Assembly (NCBI GenBank): GCA_963781805.1
Contig: CAWAHF010000004.1
Location: 4,588,001-4,652,000, forward strand
Origin: JAFGPL01 sp963781805
Lineage (GTDB): Bacteria; Bacteroidota; Bacteroidia; Bacteroidales; UBA10428
Direction: 5' to 3'
DNA: 64,000 nt
The translations under genes were made by a program, and so were the position numbers. Numbering within the stretch: the first letter of the stretch is position 1; the number at the start of each line of letters is the position of its first letter. Under the pieces are notes generated by a model. The model saw only the letters and a list, made by a program, of their open reading frames with translations. It searched no databases and was not told where the DNA came from. Positions 33,877 to 43,651 of the stretch are shown here, piece after piece.

Positions 33877-34413
33877 TTATTTATCTGCAAAAATGCTGAA
33901 ATTCACACTTCCATAATCTCTGTGCTCGCGAAAGAAAACATGATTTGAAAAATTATGTTTGGATGAATGTTCAAGAATAAACCATCCCTTTGGCTTAAGC
34001 AGTTTATTTTCAAAAATTAGGTCAGGCAGTAACTCCATATCTTTATGGGTATAGGGTGGATCTGCGAAAATTAAATCGTAACGGTTTATGTTTTTTTTAA
34101 CATACTGAAAAGCATCGGCGTGATATGGATTAATCTCTGATATTTTAAGCTCTGCGATGACCTTTTTTATAAACGCCAGCGATCTGAAATCACTTTCCAC
34201 CAGGTCCACCTGCGGACATCCCCTTGATGCAAATTCATAGCTCATGCTTCCCGTGCCGGCAAACAAATCGAGGACTGTTGTATCATTAAAATCAAAATAA
34301 TTATTCAGAAAGTCAAACAAACTTTCTTTGGCAAAATCGGTGGTGGGTCTGGCTGAGAAATGTTTGTATACCCTGATGTGTCTTCCTTTATATTTGCCGC
34401 TGACTATCCGCAA
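33877..34413 (-). CDS. rsmD: 16S rRNA (guanine(966)-N2)-methyltransferase RsmD
   Basis: 178-residue SAM-dependent methyltransferase that modifies 16S rRNA. It begins MRIVSGKYKGRHIRV, the typical start. SAM motif: VLDLFAGTGSMSYEFASRG (about residue 65) and catalytic motif LIFADPPYTHKD (DPPY, about 115). The N-terminal PTTDFAKESLF region is also diagnostic. It overlaps the preceding DUF3822 gene by 10 bases, so both belong to one minus-strand operon. Confidence 0.92.
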   Translation of the reverse strand: MRIVSGKYKGRHIRVYKHFSARPTTDFAKESLFDFLNNYFDFNDTTVLDLFAGTGSMSYEFASRGCPQVDLVESDFRSLAFIKKVIAELKISEINPYHADAFQYVKKNINRYDLIFADPPYTHKDMELLPDLIFENKLLKPKGWFILEHSSKHNFSNHVFFREHRDYGSVNFSIFADK

Positions 34414-35246
34414 TTGAAAAGATAAAAAAGGTTAAAATACTTATGCCGGTTGATGCGCTCAAAAATACCGCTGAACGAGGGCGAAGCAGGTTCCAGGTAC
34501 ATCATGTTCGGAACATATTTTGACAGCGCTTCCTGATATGCAATCCTGTCGCTTAGTTCACCGCACAGGGTCATTGGTATGGTCTGAGCATCGATCTTTA
34601 GCTGATTAATGATAAATAACACATAATAAAGCAGATCTGTATCGTTCTGATACAGGAACGTGTTATAAAGGATTAATTTTTCTTCCTTCTTTACTGCTAT
34701 ATCAAAAAATCCCGCATTCAGATTCAGATGTATACCTGATGGTAAGCTGAAATCTTTCAAAATGGTTTTCACAAAAGGGGTGGCCTGCTGAAAATAGTGG
34801 ATCCCTCTGAATTTGTTGTAAAATAAGTTAGCGACATACGTGGGCAGAGCAAATACATTGCAGGCCTTAATTTCATTCAACGGGTTGTAATGTATTTCAT
34901 CAAGTTCTTCAAGCACATGGTTAAACTCAAAATAATCCCGCAGGTTTAACTCATCAAAAAAGATATCGGGAACGAAGGTCGATTTTTGTGTAAGAAAAAT
35001 CATGGAGGTACTTCCAAACGATGTATTCAGGCAGTCATCCTCATCAATTATTTGTTCCAGCTTGTCTGTCAGCGTATCAACATTGTTTATTTTTTCGAAT
35101 TCGTACTTTTTGAATACGATGTAATGGTTACTTTCAATGTCAAGTATACAAAAACAAACTCCATCCGGATCGACCTGGATGGAGAGATGGTAATTTTTCG
35201 AATTATCTTTGCTATAAGATCTGTCCAGCAGACTAATATCAGCCAT
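34404..35246 (-). CDS. DUF3822 family protein
   Basis: 280-residue cytoplasmic protein. The family is found next to rsmD in many Bacteroidota and has an actin/ribonuclease-H-like ASKHA fold by reputation; recognisable elements are LSIQVDPDGVCFCILD near the N-terminus, FEFNHVLEELDEIHYNPL and GIHLNLNAGFFDIAVKKEEKLILYNTFLY in the second half, a typical DUF3822 core. No catalytic residues can be named. Overlaps rsmD by 10 nt. Confidence 0.77.
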   Translation of the reverse strand: MADISLLDRSYSKDNSKNYHLSIQVDPDGVCFCILDIESNHYIVFKKYEFEKINNVDTLTDKLEQIIDEDDCLNTSFGSTSMIFLTQKSTFVPDIFFDELNLRDYFEFNHVLEELDEIHYNPLNEIKACNVFALPTYVANLFYNKFRGIHYFQQATPFVKTILKDFSLPSGIHLNLNAGFFDIAVKKEEKLILYNTFLYQNDTDLLYYVLFIINQLKIDAQTIPMTLCGELSDRIAYQEALSKYVPNMMYLEPASPSFSGIFERINRHKYFNLFYLFNCG

Positions 35247-35255
35247 AATCTGGCC

Positions 35256-35882
35256 TTATTTTTCCCAGTTTCCTGTATTATTCGTAGCCTCGGTAAGTGA
35301 GCCTACTTTTAATCCCGGAAATTTGGTTATCTTTTCTTTATCGTAAATATAGTTTGTAATCAGTTGTTTATCTAATCCAACCAAAAGCGAATCGTATAGT
35401 GCATAGGCTTCAAATACTTTTACCAAAACTTTAGATCCGGTCATTACCTCACCGGCCCCAAGTGTAAAAACGTTTTGTTTGGTAAAAGGAATAAATTTTA
35501 TGTTATCTATAGGATAATCTTTTCCAAAAAGTGAATCAAGCACATTCTTCTTTGAGACCGATACTTTTACCAGTCCCTTTTTTATCCCTTCTTTTTCTGT
35601 ATAGGCGTCAGGATCCCAGCCAGGCAAATAGTCTTTCTTAACAATCGGGAATGAGTCATATTTAACAAAGTTGATCAGGGTATCAAAACTTCCGGTAAAT
35701 TTTCCATAGATATCTTTATAAGAAACCTCAATGGTTCTGATGTCTTTTAATTTGCTGATGGTTGCATCTTCCCTGACTTTAACCTCCCGGTTAAAACGAA
35801 TCGGAGATTGAATACTTTCCCAAACCAGGAATCCCAATAGAACAATCGCCAAAAAAAGAATAATCTGTATTACTGTTTTCAT
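35256..35882 (-). CDS. Conserved hypothetical protein with N-terminal membrane anchor
   Basis: 208 residues with one N-terminal helix (VIQIILFLAIVLLGFLVWESI), then a soluble domain. The visible part includes FNREVKVREDATISKLKDIRTIEVSYKDIYGKFTGSFDTLI, a segment typical of a Bacteroidales-wide family that looks like a pilin-like or periplasmic protein with an initial anchor. Function unknown. It ends 9 nt before DUF3822 in the same direction, which suggests one operon with DUF3822 and rsmD. Confidence 0.6.
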   Translation of the reverse strand: MKTVIQIILFLAIVLLGFLVWESIQSPIRFNREVKVREDATISKLKDIRTIEVSYKDIYGKFTGSFDTLINFVKYDSFPIVKKDYLPGWDPDAYTEKEGIKKGLVKVSVSKKNVLDSLFGKDYPIDNIKFIPFTKQNVFTLGAGEVMTGSKVLVKVFEAYALYDSLLVGLDKQLITNYIYDKEKITKFPGLKVGSLTEATNNTGNWEK

Positions 35883-35967
35883 TTTAAATATCTTTGATAT
35901 TAGTTTGGTTGCGAATTTAAAAAAAAAAAATGATTAAATTTCTTTGCTTCATAATTATTCAAGCCAA

Positions 35968-37380
35968 ATGATTAAAAATCTTATTTCGGAAAAAATATTT
36001 CAAAAACTAGGCCATTCTCCAACAATTTCACAAAAAACTCTGATACATAGTTTATCTGAATTTATCAATGAGCCGGTAAACAGATCCCTATTCATTATCA
36101 GGGGTTATGCCGGAACGGGCAAAACATCTGTTATCAGCGCACTGGTAAAAACCCTTGATGAATTCACCCTTAAATCGGTATTGCTTGCACCCACCGGAAA
36201 AGCAGCAAAAGTACTGGCACATTATTCGGGCAAACCTGCATTTACCATTCATAAAAAAATTTTCAGACAAAGCTCATCGAAAGATGGATTTGGCAAATTT
36301 GAACTGGAAAAGAATCTTTATACGAATACTGTATTTATTGTAGATGAAGCATCTATGATTTCAAACGAATTGGCTGATAATTCTATTTTTGGTTCGGGCC
36401 GGTTGCTTGATGACCTCCTGGATTATGTGTATAACGGAAAGGGGTGTAAATTAATCATTTCAGGAGATACAGCCCAGTTGCCACCGGTGGGCAATATGTA
36501 TAGTCCGGCCCTTGGAAAAAACTTCTATACAGGTAGTTTTGTAAAGGTATATGAATGTGAACTTACCGAAGTCGTTCGACAGGAGCAAGCCTCAGGTATA
36601 CTCGAAAATGCAACCTATCTGAGAGAAATTATCGGATACACAAATGCTCAACTTCCTAAATTTAATATTCTTGGATATCAGGATATAAGCAGGATTACCG
36701 GCAATGAGCTAATCGACCAACTTGAAAAATCCTACGCAGAAGTTGGAACAGAAGAAACAATCATTATCAACCGCTCGAACAAAAGATCCAACATGTACAA
36801 TGCAGGCGTCAGATCAAAAATACTTTACAGGGAAGATGAATTGGTGTCCGGAGATTTGCTGATGGTGGTGAAAAATAATTATTACTGGCTACAGGAACAG
36901 CATGATGTTAATTATATAGCAAATGGTGACATGCTTGAAATCGTGCGTATTAAAAAGTATGAAGAAAATTACGGACTTAGATTTGCAGATGTGACCTTAA
37001 AATTGCTGGACTATAATCTGATGCTGGATGCCAAAATTATGCTTGATACATTAAAAGCTGAATCTGCATCGCTTACAAGTGAACAAAACAAAGATTTCTT
37101 TTATAAAATTTATGAAGATTTTGCCGATTTAACGCCTAAACGGAAAGGATATACCAAGGTAAAAGAAGATCCCTATTTCAATGCATTGCAAATTAAATTC
37201 GCCTATGCTGTTACATGTCATAAAGCCCAGGGTGGGCAATGGCAACATGTTTTTATCGATCAGGGGTATATCTCCGATGACATGATCAACATCGATTATC
37301 TCAGATGGCTCTATACCGCCATAACACGAGCCACCAAAAAAGTATTTCTGGTAAATTTCCCTGATAAATATTTCGGTTAA
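35968..37380 (+). CDS. RecD-like ATP-dependent DNA helicase (UvrD_C_2 type)
   Basis: 470-residue superfamily 1 helicase. The start is taken at ATG 35968, eight residues after an in-frame TTG. Walker A: FIIRGYAGTGKTSVISA (about residue 45). Walker B: FIVDEASMIS (about 128). Motif III SGDTAQLPPVG; C-terminal motifs FAYAVTCHKAQGGQW and WLYTAITRATKKVFLVN. Likely acts in DNA repair or recombination. A gene of this type next to the rsmD operon in divergent orientation is common in Bacteroidales. No nuclease domain is seen. Confidence 0.88.
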   Translation: MIKNLISEKIFQKLGHSPTISQKTLIHSLSEFINEPVNRSLFIIRGYAGTGKTSVISALVKTLDEFTLKSVLLAPTGKAAKVLAHYSGKPAFTIHKKIFRQSSSKDGFGKFELEKNLYTNTVFIVDEASMISNELADNSIFGSGRLLDDLLDYVYNGKGCKLIISGDTAQLPPVGNMYSPALGKNFYTGSFVKVYECELTEVVRQEQASGILENATYLREIIGYTNAQLPKFNILGYQDISRITGNELIDQLEKSYAEVGTEETIIINRSNKRSNMYNAGVRSKILYREDELVSGDLLMVVKNNYYWLQEQHDVNYIANGDMLEIVRIKKYEENYGLRFADVTLKLLDYNLMLDAKIMLDTLKAESASLTSEQNKDFFYKIYEDFADLTPKRKGYTKVKEDPYFNALQIKFAYAVTCHKAQGGQWQHVFIDQGYISDDMINIDYLRWLYTAITRATKKVFLVNFPDKYFG

Positions 37381-37604
37381 ATACCAGTCTAATCTGTTAT
37401 GAAAGATTTAATCATACTAAAATATCTCTTTCTATTTAACCTGATGGACATATTTTTGTTAATACTTATATATAGCAATTGAAAGCAGCAAAATTCATGT
37501 GGAATTTTAGACATAAATTGACTATTTTTGGACGTTGACAAAATTGGTTTATCATTTTCCCGCTTTCGAATTTTCCATTTTATTAAATCTGAATTTAACT
37601 CATT

Positions 37605-38174
37605 ATGGCTGAAAAGAATTATTGGGACGAAATATGGCTGCCGGTAAAATTCGACGGTATTAATGAGAATGAAAAGTATGAGGTTTCCAATTACGGTAAG
37701 GTAAGGCTTTACAAAAGTGACCTTCGGGACTGGAGAATAATGAAAACAGCAAATGTGAACGGATATCAGTATTATTCTTTCAAGTCGAATATCAGTTGGA
37801 AAAAGCGCAAAACCAAATGTGTACACGTGCTTGTGGCCGAATTGTTTTGCACAAAACCCTCTGAACTACACCGGAATGTTATACATGAAGATTTTAACAA
37901 ATCGAATAATTATTACAGGAATCTGAGTTGGGCAACCAACGAAGAAGTAAATGAACACAGCCGGAAAAGCCCGCATTATAAAGAGGCCCTTATTAAAAGA
38001 AAGGGAGAGATTACGAATTCGAAACTCACAGAAACAGAGGTTATCAGGTTAAAGAAAAAGCTTAAGAGAGGCAAAAATCCGCTGTACAAAATTGCCAAAG
38101 AATTTGGCATTACCCATACACAATTAAACCGGATTCGAAGAGGCGAAAACTGGGGACACGTAAAGATTGACTGA
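37605..38174 (+). CDS. NUMOD4/HNH endonuclease with C-terminal helix-turn-helix
   Basis: 189-residue DNA-binding nuclease. NUMOD4 motif at 4-45 (EIWLPVKFDGINENEKYEVSNYGKVR), HNH_3-type core at about 75-110 (VHVLVAELF, then VIHEDFNKSNNYYRNLSWATNEE, with catalytic His and Asn), and a C-terminal resolvase-type HTH (KLTETEVIRLKKKLK, IAKEFGITHTQLNRIRRGENW). Such proteins are mostly free-standing homing endonucleases or phage proteins. It is alone, with an upstream -7-like box TATTTTTG at 37523-37530, and no other phage gene is near. Confidence 0.82.
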   Translation: MAEKNYWDEIWLPVKFDGINENEKYEVSNYGKVRLYKSDLRDWRIMKTANVNGYQYYSFKSNISWKKRKTKCVHVLVAELFCTKPSELHRNVIHEDFNKSNNYYRNLSWATNEEVNEHSRKSPHYKEALIKRKGEITNSKLTETEVIRLKKKLKRGKNPLYKIAKEFGITHTQLNRIRRGENWGHVKID

Positions 38175-38246
38175 TCCCGTTAAATTTTAACTCAACCAAT
38201 TTTAATACTTGCCAAAGGTTCTAAGATTCTTATTAAGATTTACTCC

Positions 38247-39104
38247 TCAATTCTTTATATGTCTTTCGGAATGATAAGACGAGCGCACATTTGGTCCGCT
38301 TTCCACAACTAAAAATCCTTTTTCAATTCCTTTTTGCCGGTATTCTTCAAACAGGTCGGGATGTATATATTCGGTTACCGGCAGATGTGCCTGGGTGGGC
38401 CGGAGATATTGACCTATTGTAAGTACACTTACCCCTGCCTGAAGTAAATCGGACATGGCTTCGAATACTTCTTCTTTTCTTTCTCCAAGCCCTACCATCA
38501 ATCCGGATTTGGTACGTATTTTTTTTGATGAGATATAGCTCAATAACTCAATGCTGTGTTCATACCTTGACATGCTTCTGATAACAGGGTTCAGTCTTCG
38601 CACCGATTCAATATTATGCGAAATAATCTCAGGATTTTCATTTACAATCAGATCAAGCGCTTTTGTCCCCCTTCTGAAATCGGGAATAAGCACCTCCATA
38701 GTTATACCCGGATTGATTTCCTTAACCGTTCGTATGGTTAATGCCCATACGCCGGCCCCGCCATCAGGCAGTTCATCACGGGCTACCGATGTTATTACAC
38801 AATGTTTTAAGTTCATCGCTTTTATGGTGTCTGCAAGCCTTTGAGGTTCGCTATAGTCAACAGGGTCTGGTTTTAACGTTGTAACCTGGCAAAATTTGCA
38901 GTCGCGGGTGCATTTTTCGCCAAGAATCATAAATGTTGCGGTACCTGCGCTCCAGCATTCTCCTTTATTAGGACAATTTCCGCTTACGCAAATGGTATGC
39001 AATTTTTGTTGCAAAACCAGATTTTTTATTCGGGAATATTCTGCGCCGCTGGGCAATGCAGTCTTCATCCAATGCGGGAGTCGTGATTTGGTTTGATGTA
39101 ACAT
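38247..39104 (-). CDS. lipA: Lipoyl synthase (paralogue 1)
   Basis: Radical-SAM enzyme that inserts two sulfurs into protein-bound octanoyl groups. Start at the ATG ending at 39104 (MLHQTKSRLPHWMKTALP). Auxiliary cluster: CVSGNCPNKGEC; radical cluster CTRDCKFC; DELPDGGAGVW and SHNIESVRRL; the C-terminal RSSYHSE Ser ligand. About 286 residues. It lies 132 bp from a second lipA, also on the minus strand. Both keep all cluster ligands, so both may be active. Confidence 0.9.
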   Translation of the reverse strand: MLHQTKSRLPHWMKTALPSGAEYSRIKNLVLQQKLHTICVSGNCPNKGECWSAGTATFMILGEKCTRDCKFCQVTTLKPDPVDYSEPQRLADTIKAMNLKHCVITSVARDELPDGGAGVWALTIRTVKEINPGITMEVLIPDFRRGTKALDLIVNENPEIISHNIESVRRLNPVIRSMSRYEHSIELLSYISSKKIRTKSGLMVGLGERKEEVFEAMSDLLQAGVSVLTIGQYLRPTQAHLPVTEYIHPDLFEEYRQKGIEKGFLVVESGPNVRSSYHSERHIKN

Positions 39105-39236
39105 AAGAATACCTCCAAACCTGCAAAACATATCTTCCCTTTAAAAGTTCAAAAAAATCATGCACCCGATTGCGAATCGGACAAAACAATTTTTAATATA
39201 TGAACTCTGTAAGGTCAGGTAAAAATCTCGGAATGT

Positions 39237-40085
39237 CTATTGGATATGTTTTTCGGCATTGAAAGACGATCTTACCAATGGGGCGCTTTCCACCATATCA
39301 AACCCCATTTTCATTCCTGCTTCTTTATATAAAGCAAACTGTTCAGGATGCACATACTCAACTACCGGCATATGGTTGAATGTCGGTTGCAGGTATTGTC
39401 CAATGGTAAATATTCTGCAATCATTTTCCAGTGCTTGTTCCATAGTTCTCAGAACTTCTTCGGGGGTTTCTCCAAGTCCCAGCATGATACCTGTTTTGGT
39501 TGTCGAACCTGAAGATGCAATGTGTTTAAGTACGTTCAGGCTTATATCAAATTTTGCCACGCTTCGTACAACAGGAGTAAGCCTTTCAACTGTTTCGAGA
39601 TTATGCGAGATAATTTCGGGAGAAGATTCAATAATTCTATTCAGAGAAGTTTTATTATTTCTGAAATCGGGTATCAGCGCTTCGATGGTAATTCCGGGAT
39701 TTAACTCTTTAATCCGGGTGATAACGGATGCCCAAAGATTTGCACCGCCGTCAGGCAAATCATCCCTGTCAACTGAGGTCAGTACACAATGTTTAAGTTC
39801 CATAAGTTTTACCGATTCGGCTACCCGGCCGGCTTCAGTCAAATCGGGAGGTAGAGGCTTACCTGTTTTGACCCCGCAAAATTTGCAACTTCGTGTACAG
39901 ATATCCCCGAGAATCATAAATGTAGCAGTGCCCCGACTCCAGCAATCGCCAATATTCGGACAGTTGCCGCTTGTACAAATTGTGTGCAACTGATTACGTG
40001 TAACTATATTTTTGACCCTGGAATAGTTTTCACCTGTTGGCAACTTCATCTTCATCCAGCGGGGTAATCTTCGCGCTCTGTCCAT
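39237..40085 (-). CDS. lipA: Lipoyl synthase (paralogue 2)
   Basis: 282-residue paralogue with auxiliary cluster CTSGNCPNIGDC, radical cluster CTRSCKFC, DDLPDGGANLWASVI and C-terminal RSSFNAEKH. Compared with paralogue 1 about half of the residues appear the same, so the duplication is old or one copy was acquired. Each gene has its own start and 132 bp between; transcription direction suggests this one is upstream. LipB or LplA partners are not in the window. Confidence 0.9.
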   Translation of the reverse strand: MDRARRLPRWMKMKLPTGENYSRVKNIVTRNQLHTICTSGNCPNIGDCWSRGTATFMILGDICTRSCKFCGVKTGKPLPPDLTEAGRVAESVKLMELKHCVLTSVDRDDLPDGGANLWASVITRIKELNPGITIEALIPDFRNNKTSLNRIIESSPEIISHNLETVERLTPVVRSVAKFDISLNVLKHIASSGSTTKTGIMLGLGETPEEVLRTMEQALENDCRIFTIGQYLQPTFNHMPVVEYVHPEQFALYKEAGMKMGFDMVESAPLVRSSFNAEKHIQ

Positions 40086-40255
40086 TTATCCGAAAGCAAA
40101 TACAGATTTTCTGCAAAGGTAGTTGAAATAATCAAAAATTTTGGGAAACGAAATCTTCTTAAAATGAAATTAATCATCAAAAAATGTCCGGAAAAAAGAT
40201 CAATTTGCAGAAACATAATTTAACTTCGCAAGGTTTTTCTGCTTGATTTTTTGAT

Positions 40256-41719
40256 ATGAGGAGTTTTAAGAATCTCAATTTCAGGTTTATAATCCATATT
40301 TTAAGCACTGTACTTATTTTCGAAGGATTATTTATGATCCTGGCTTTAATTGTAGCGTTCTATTATCACAGCACCGATTTGGAAGGAATTCTGATTTCCA
40401 TTATCATAACAATATTTTTCGGGTTAATATTTTATATATTAACTGCAAAAAATACTAAAAAGGAATTGCAGGTAAGAGAGGCATTTATTCTGGTAAGTTT
40501 GTCCTGGATAAGTATTTGCATGTTCGGAACACTGCCGTATATTTTCTCGCATTCCATCCCATCGTTTATCAATGCGCTTTTTGAATCCGTATCCGGTTTT
40601 ACAACCACCGGCTCTTCTATTCTAACTGATATTGAAGCTATGCCGAAAGGAGTTTTATTCTGGCGCAGCCAGACACACTGGATGGGAGGTATGGGAATAA
40701 TTGTTTTGGCGCTGGCAGTTTTACCTGCATTGAAATTTGGCGGAACCCAGCTCTTTAGCGCCGAAGCATCGGTGGTTGTGCAGGAAAAAATCAGCCCGCG
40801 AATGGTTGAGGTTGCAAAACGGTTGTGGGGTATTTATATCATTCTCACCATTATAGAAACACTTTTGTTAATGGCAGGCAGTATGCCGTTATACGATAGT
40901 CTTTGTCATGCGTTTGGTACGGTGGCCACAGGAGGTTTCAGTACAAAAAACAGTAGCATAGGAGGGTATTCCCCTTATATTCAATATATTGTAATGATCT
41001 TTATGTTCCTTTCCGGCATCAATTACCTGATGCACTATTTTTTATTGAATGGCCGGATTAAAGATGTATTGAGAAATGAAGAATTAAGAGCATATTTTTA
41101 TCTTATTCTCATTGCCGGAATCGTAATTACCTTAATCCTGATTACTAAAAAGCACCTGGGGGTCGAACCCGCTTTGAGATACTCATTTTTTCAGGTGGTA
41201 TCGATTATTACCGCCACAGGTTTCGCAACCACCGATTATCTTCTGTGGCCGATAACTGCATGGATTATCATTTTTAGTCTGATGTTTATTGGTGCATGTG
41301 CAGGCTCAACAGGTGGAGGTATAAAAGTTATCAGGCACGTGATTCTTTTTAAGAAACTTTTTACCAGCCTTAAACAGGCGCTTCATCCCAGGGGAATATT
41401 TTTAATCAGGTATAACGATAAACCTATTTCGGAGGAGCTGGTTCAAACCGTTGTCTCCTTTATCATATTTTACTTGATGATTTTTGGGGTTGGAACAATT
41501 ATTATGACTGCAACCGGTTTGGATATCAGGTCATCTGCAGGTTCTGTAATTACTTGTCTTGGAGGAATCGGACCAGGGATAGGAACCGTGGGTCCTGCTG
41601 CCAACTTTGCCCATGTAGCTGAGTTTGGTAAAATATTCCTTTCGTTCATTATGTTACTGGGTCGTCTTGAAATCTATTCTCTGATAGTTGTGTTAACTCC
41701 TGCCTTTTGGAGCGCCTGA
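40256..41719 (+). CDS. trkH: TrkH-family potassium uptake protein
   Basis: 487-residue membrane channel protein, with about ten or more transmembrane helices arranged as four M1-P-M2 repeats. Selectivity-filter-like turns are visible: SGFTTTGSSI (P1), GTVATGGFST (P2), TATGFATTD (P3) and TCLGGIGPGIGTVG (P4). The gating-type intramembrane segment GACAGSTGGGIK is in the third repeat. It works with the cytoplasmic TrkA NAD-binding protein, which is not in the window. The gene is alone between the lipA pair (divergent) and lysS. Confidence 0.93.
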   Translation: MRSFKNLNFRFIIHILSTVLIFEGLFMILALIVAFYYHSTDLEGILISIIITIFFGLIFYILTAKNTKKELQVREAFILVSLSWISICMFGTLPYIFSHSIPSFINALFESVSGFTTTGSSILTDIEAMPKGVLFWRSQTHWMGGMGIIVLALAVLPALKFGGTQLFSAEASVVVQEKISPRMVEVAKRLWGIYIILTIIETLLLMAGSMPLYDSLCHAFGTVATGGFSTKNSSIGGYSPYIQYIVMIFMFLSGINYLMHYFLLNGRIKDVLRNEELRAYFYLILIAGIVITLILITKKHLGVEPALRYSFFQVVSIITATGFATTDYLLWPITAWIIIFSLMFIGACAGSTGGGIKVIRHVILFKKLFTSLKQALHPRGIFLIRYNDKPISEELVQTVVSFIIFYLMIFGVGTIIMTATGLDIRSSAGSVITCLGGIGPGIGTVGPAANFAHVAEFGKIFLSFIMLLGRLEIYSLIVVLTPAFWSA

Positions 41720-41820
41720 TACACATTTTTTCACCTATGGGTTATAGGAACTTTGTTATTTTACGTTCAATTAACTCTGGTTATTATGAATGAAAAAATT
41801 TCGATATGGAAGAGATATTT

Positions 41821-41828
41821 TATATTTG
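41821..41828 (+). promoter_or_regulatory. Candidate -7 box of lysS
   Basis: TATATTTG, 19 nt before the lysS ATG at 41847. No TTG is seen at the expected -33 distance. Confidence 0.5.
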
Positions 41829-41846
41829 CAGAAAATTAAGAATTAA

Positions 41847-43571
41847 ATGGCAAACTTTGAATTGAGCGAACAGGAAAATATACGGAGAAATGCGCTGGAA
41901 GAATTAAGGCGTTTAGGGATAAATCCGTATCCGGCTGAACGATTTGATGTAAATACGACCGCCTCAGAAATCATCCGCAACTACTCTCCCAACAAGAAAA
42001 ATTTTCAGGATGTTTCGATAGCCGGAAGACTGATGACAAGAAGAATTATGGGGAGTGCATCTTTTGCCGAACTTCAGGATGAAAAAGGCAGGATACAGTT
42101 ATATTTTCGGCGGGATGATTTTGCTATCGGTGAAGATACTTCCACGTATAATGTGGTTTTTAAACGACTGCTTGATATCGGAGATATCATTGGTGTCAGA
42201 GGATTTGTTTTTGTAACCCAGATGGGTGAAATCTCAATTCATGTAAAGGAATTCAGAATCTTAAGCAAATCCATCAAACCGCTCCCTATTGTCAAGGAGA
42301 AGGATGGAACGGTTTATGATGCCGTTACCGATCCTGAATTCAGGTACCGGCAGCGTTACGTTGATTTGATTGTAAATCCTGCAGTAAGGGAAGTTTTTAT
42401 CAAACGAACAAAAATCATTAATTCGCTAAGAGAGCTATTTAATTCAAAAGGATACCTTGAGGTTGAAACTCCAATTTTGCAACCGATTCCCGGGGGCGCT
42501 GCGGCCAGGCCCTTTATTACGCATCACAATACGCTGGATATGAATTTGTATTTGCGTATTGCAAATGAACTCTATCTGAAAAGACTTCTGGTCGGAGGCT
42601 TTGAAGGTGTTTATGAATTTTCTAAGGACTTCAGAAATGAAGGAATGGACAGAACGCATAATCCTGAATTTACCGTGATGGAAATTTATATTGCCTACAA
42701 AGATTACCTGTGGATGATGGATTTTACAGAAGAAATGATTGAAAAGGTAGCCCGGGACTTGTACGGAACAACTCATGTTCAATTTGGCGAAAAGGTCATT
42801 GATTTTAAACGACCTTTTAACAGGATAACCATGATTGACGCCATCAGGGAATTTGCAGGCATTGACATATCCGGTATGGATAAAAATCAGTTGAATGAAG
42901 TTTGTAAGAAACTTGAAATCGAGACAGACAATACGATGGGTAAAGGCAAGTTAATCGATGCTATTTTTAGTGATAAATGCGAACCTCACCTCATTCAGCC
43001 GACCTTTATTATGGATTACCCGGTGGAAATGTCTCCTTTGTGCAAAAAACACCGTGACAATCCGGAACTGACTGAAAGGTTTGAACTCATTGTTAACGGG
43101 AAAGAGTTGTGCAATGCATATTCTGAATTGAACGATCCAATCGATCAACTGGAGCGTTTCCAGGAACAGTTGCATTTGTCTGAAAAGGGCGATGACGAAG
43201 CCATGTTTATTGATCAGGATTTTGTAAGAGCTCTTGAATATGGTATGCCGCCTGCATCGGGAATGGGAATCGGGATTGACAGGCTAACCATGCTAATGAC
43301 CAATCAGCAGAGCATACAGGACGTGCTTTTCTTCCCGCAGATGAAACCTGAAAAAAAGGAAAAAACAGATCCAAAGGAAAAATTCATTGAAGCAGGAATT
43401 CCTGAAGAATGGTATACCGTGCTTCAAAAACTTGGATATACGACCCTGGATAAACTGAAAAAAGTTGAAAAACATGGTAAACTGCATCAGGATATATGTG
43501 GCTACAATAAGAAAAACAAAATGGGATTGAACAACCCAACTCCTGATGACGTGAAACTTTGGATTGAGTAG
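41847..43571 (+). CDS. lysS: Lysyl-tRNA synthetase, class II
   Basis: 574 residues. N-terminal OB-fold anticodon-binding domain (residues ~50-150: VSIAGRLMTRRIMGSASFAEL), class II catalytic core with motif 2 (EFSKDFRNEGMDRTHNPEFT at about 258) and motif 3 (ASGMGIGIDRLTML at about 472). About 70 residues extend past motif 3: KFIEAGIPEEWYTVLQKLGYTTLDKLKKVE... with a helix-hairpin-helix-like look; this tail is common in Bacteroidota LysS but absent from E. coli LysS. Ligates lysine to tRNA-Lys. Confidence 0.95.
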   Translation: MANFELSEQENIRRNALEELRRLGINPYPAERFDVNTTASEIIRNYSPNKKNFQDVSIAGRLMTRRIMGSASFAELQDEKGRIQLYFRRDDFAIGEDTSTYNVVFKRLLDIGDIIGVRGFVFVTQMGEISIHVKEFRILSKSIKPLPIVKEKDGTVYDAVTDPEFRYRQRYVDLIVNPAVREVFIKRTKIINSLRELFNSKGYLEVETPILQPIPGGAAARPFITHHNTLDMNLYLRIANELYLKRLLVGGFEGVYEFSKDFRNEGMDRTHNPEFTVMEIYIAYKDYLWMMDFTEEMIEKVARDLYGTTHVQFGEKVIDFKRPFNRITMIDAIREFAGIDISGMDKNQLNEVCKKLEIETDNTMGKGKLIDAIFSDKCEPHLIQPTFIMDYPVEMSPLCKKHRDNPELTERFELIVNGKELCNAYSELNDPIDQLERFQEQLHLSEKGDDEAMFIDQDFVRALEYGMPPASGMGIGIDRLTMLMTNQQSIQDVLFFPQMKPEKKEKTDPKEKFIEAGIPEEWYTVLQKLGYTTLDKLKKVEKHGKLHQDICGYNKKNKMGLNNPTPDDVKLWIE

Positions 43572-43616
43572 CTTCTTTCAAACATTAGATTATTTAAAAT
43601 TATTATAAATAATAAC

Positions 43617-43647
43617 TTGTAATTGCAATTTAATATGTGTATTTTTG
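43617..43647 (+). promoter_or_regulatory. Bacteroidota consensus promoter in the lysS-parE gap
   Basis: TTG at 43617-43619, 20 nt spacer, TATTTTTG at 43640-43647, the best match to TTG/TAnnTTTG in an intergenic position. It does not precede a protein gene but a short stretch ending in a terminator. Confidence 0.6.
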
Positions 43648-43651
43648 TATG

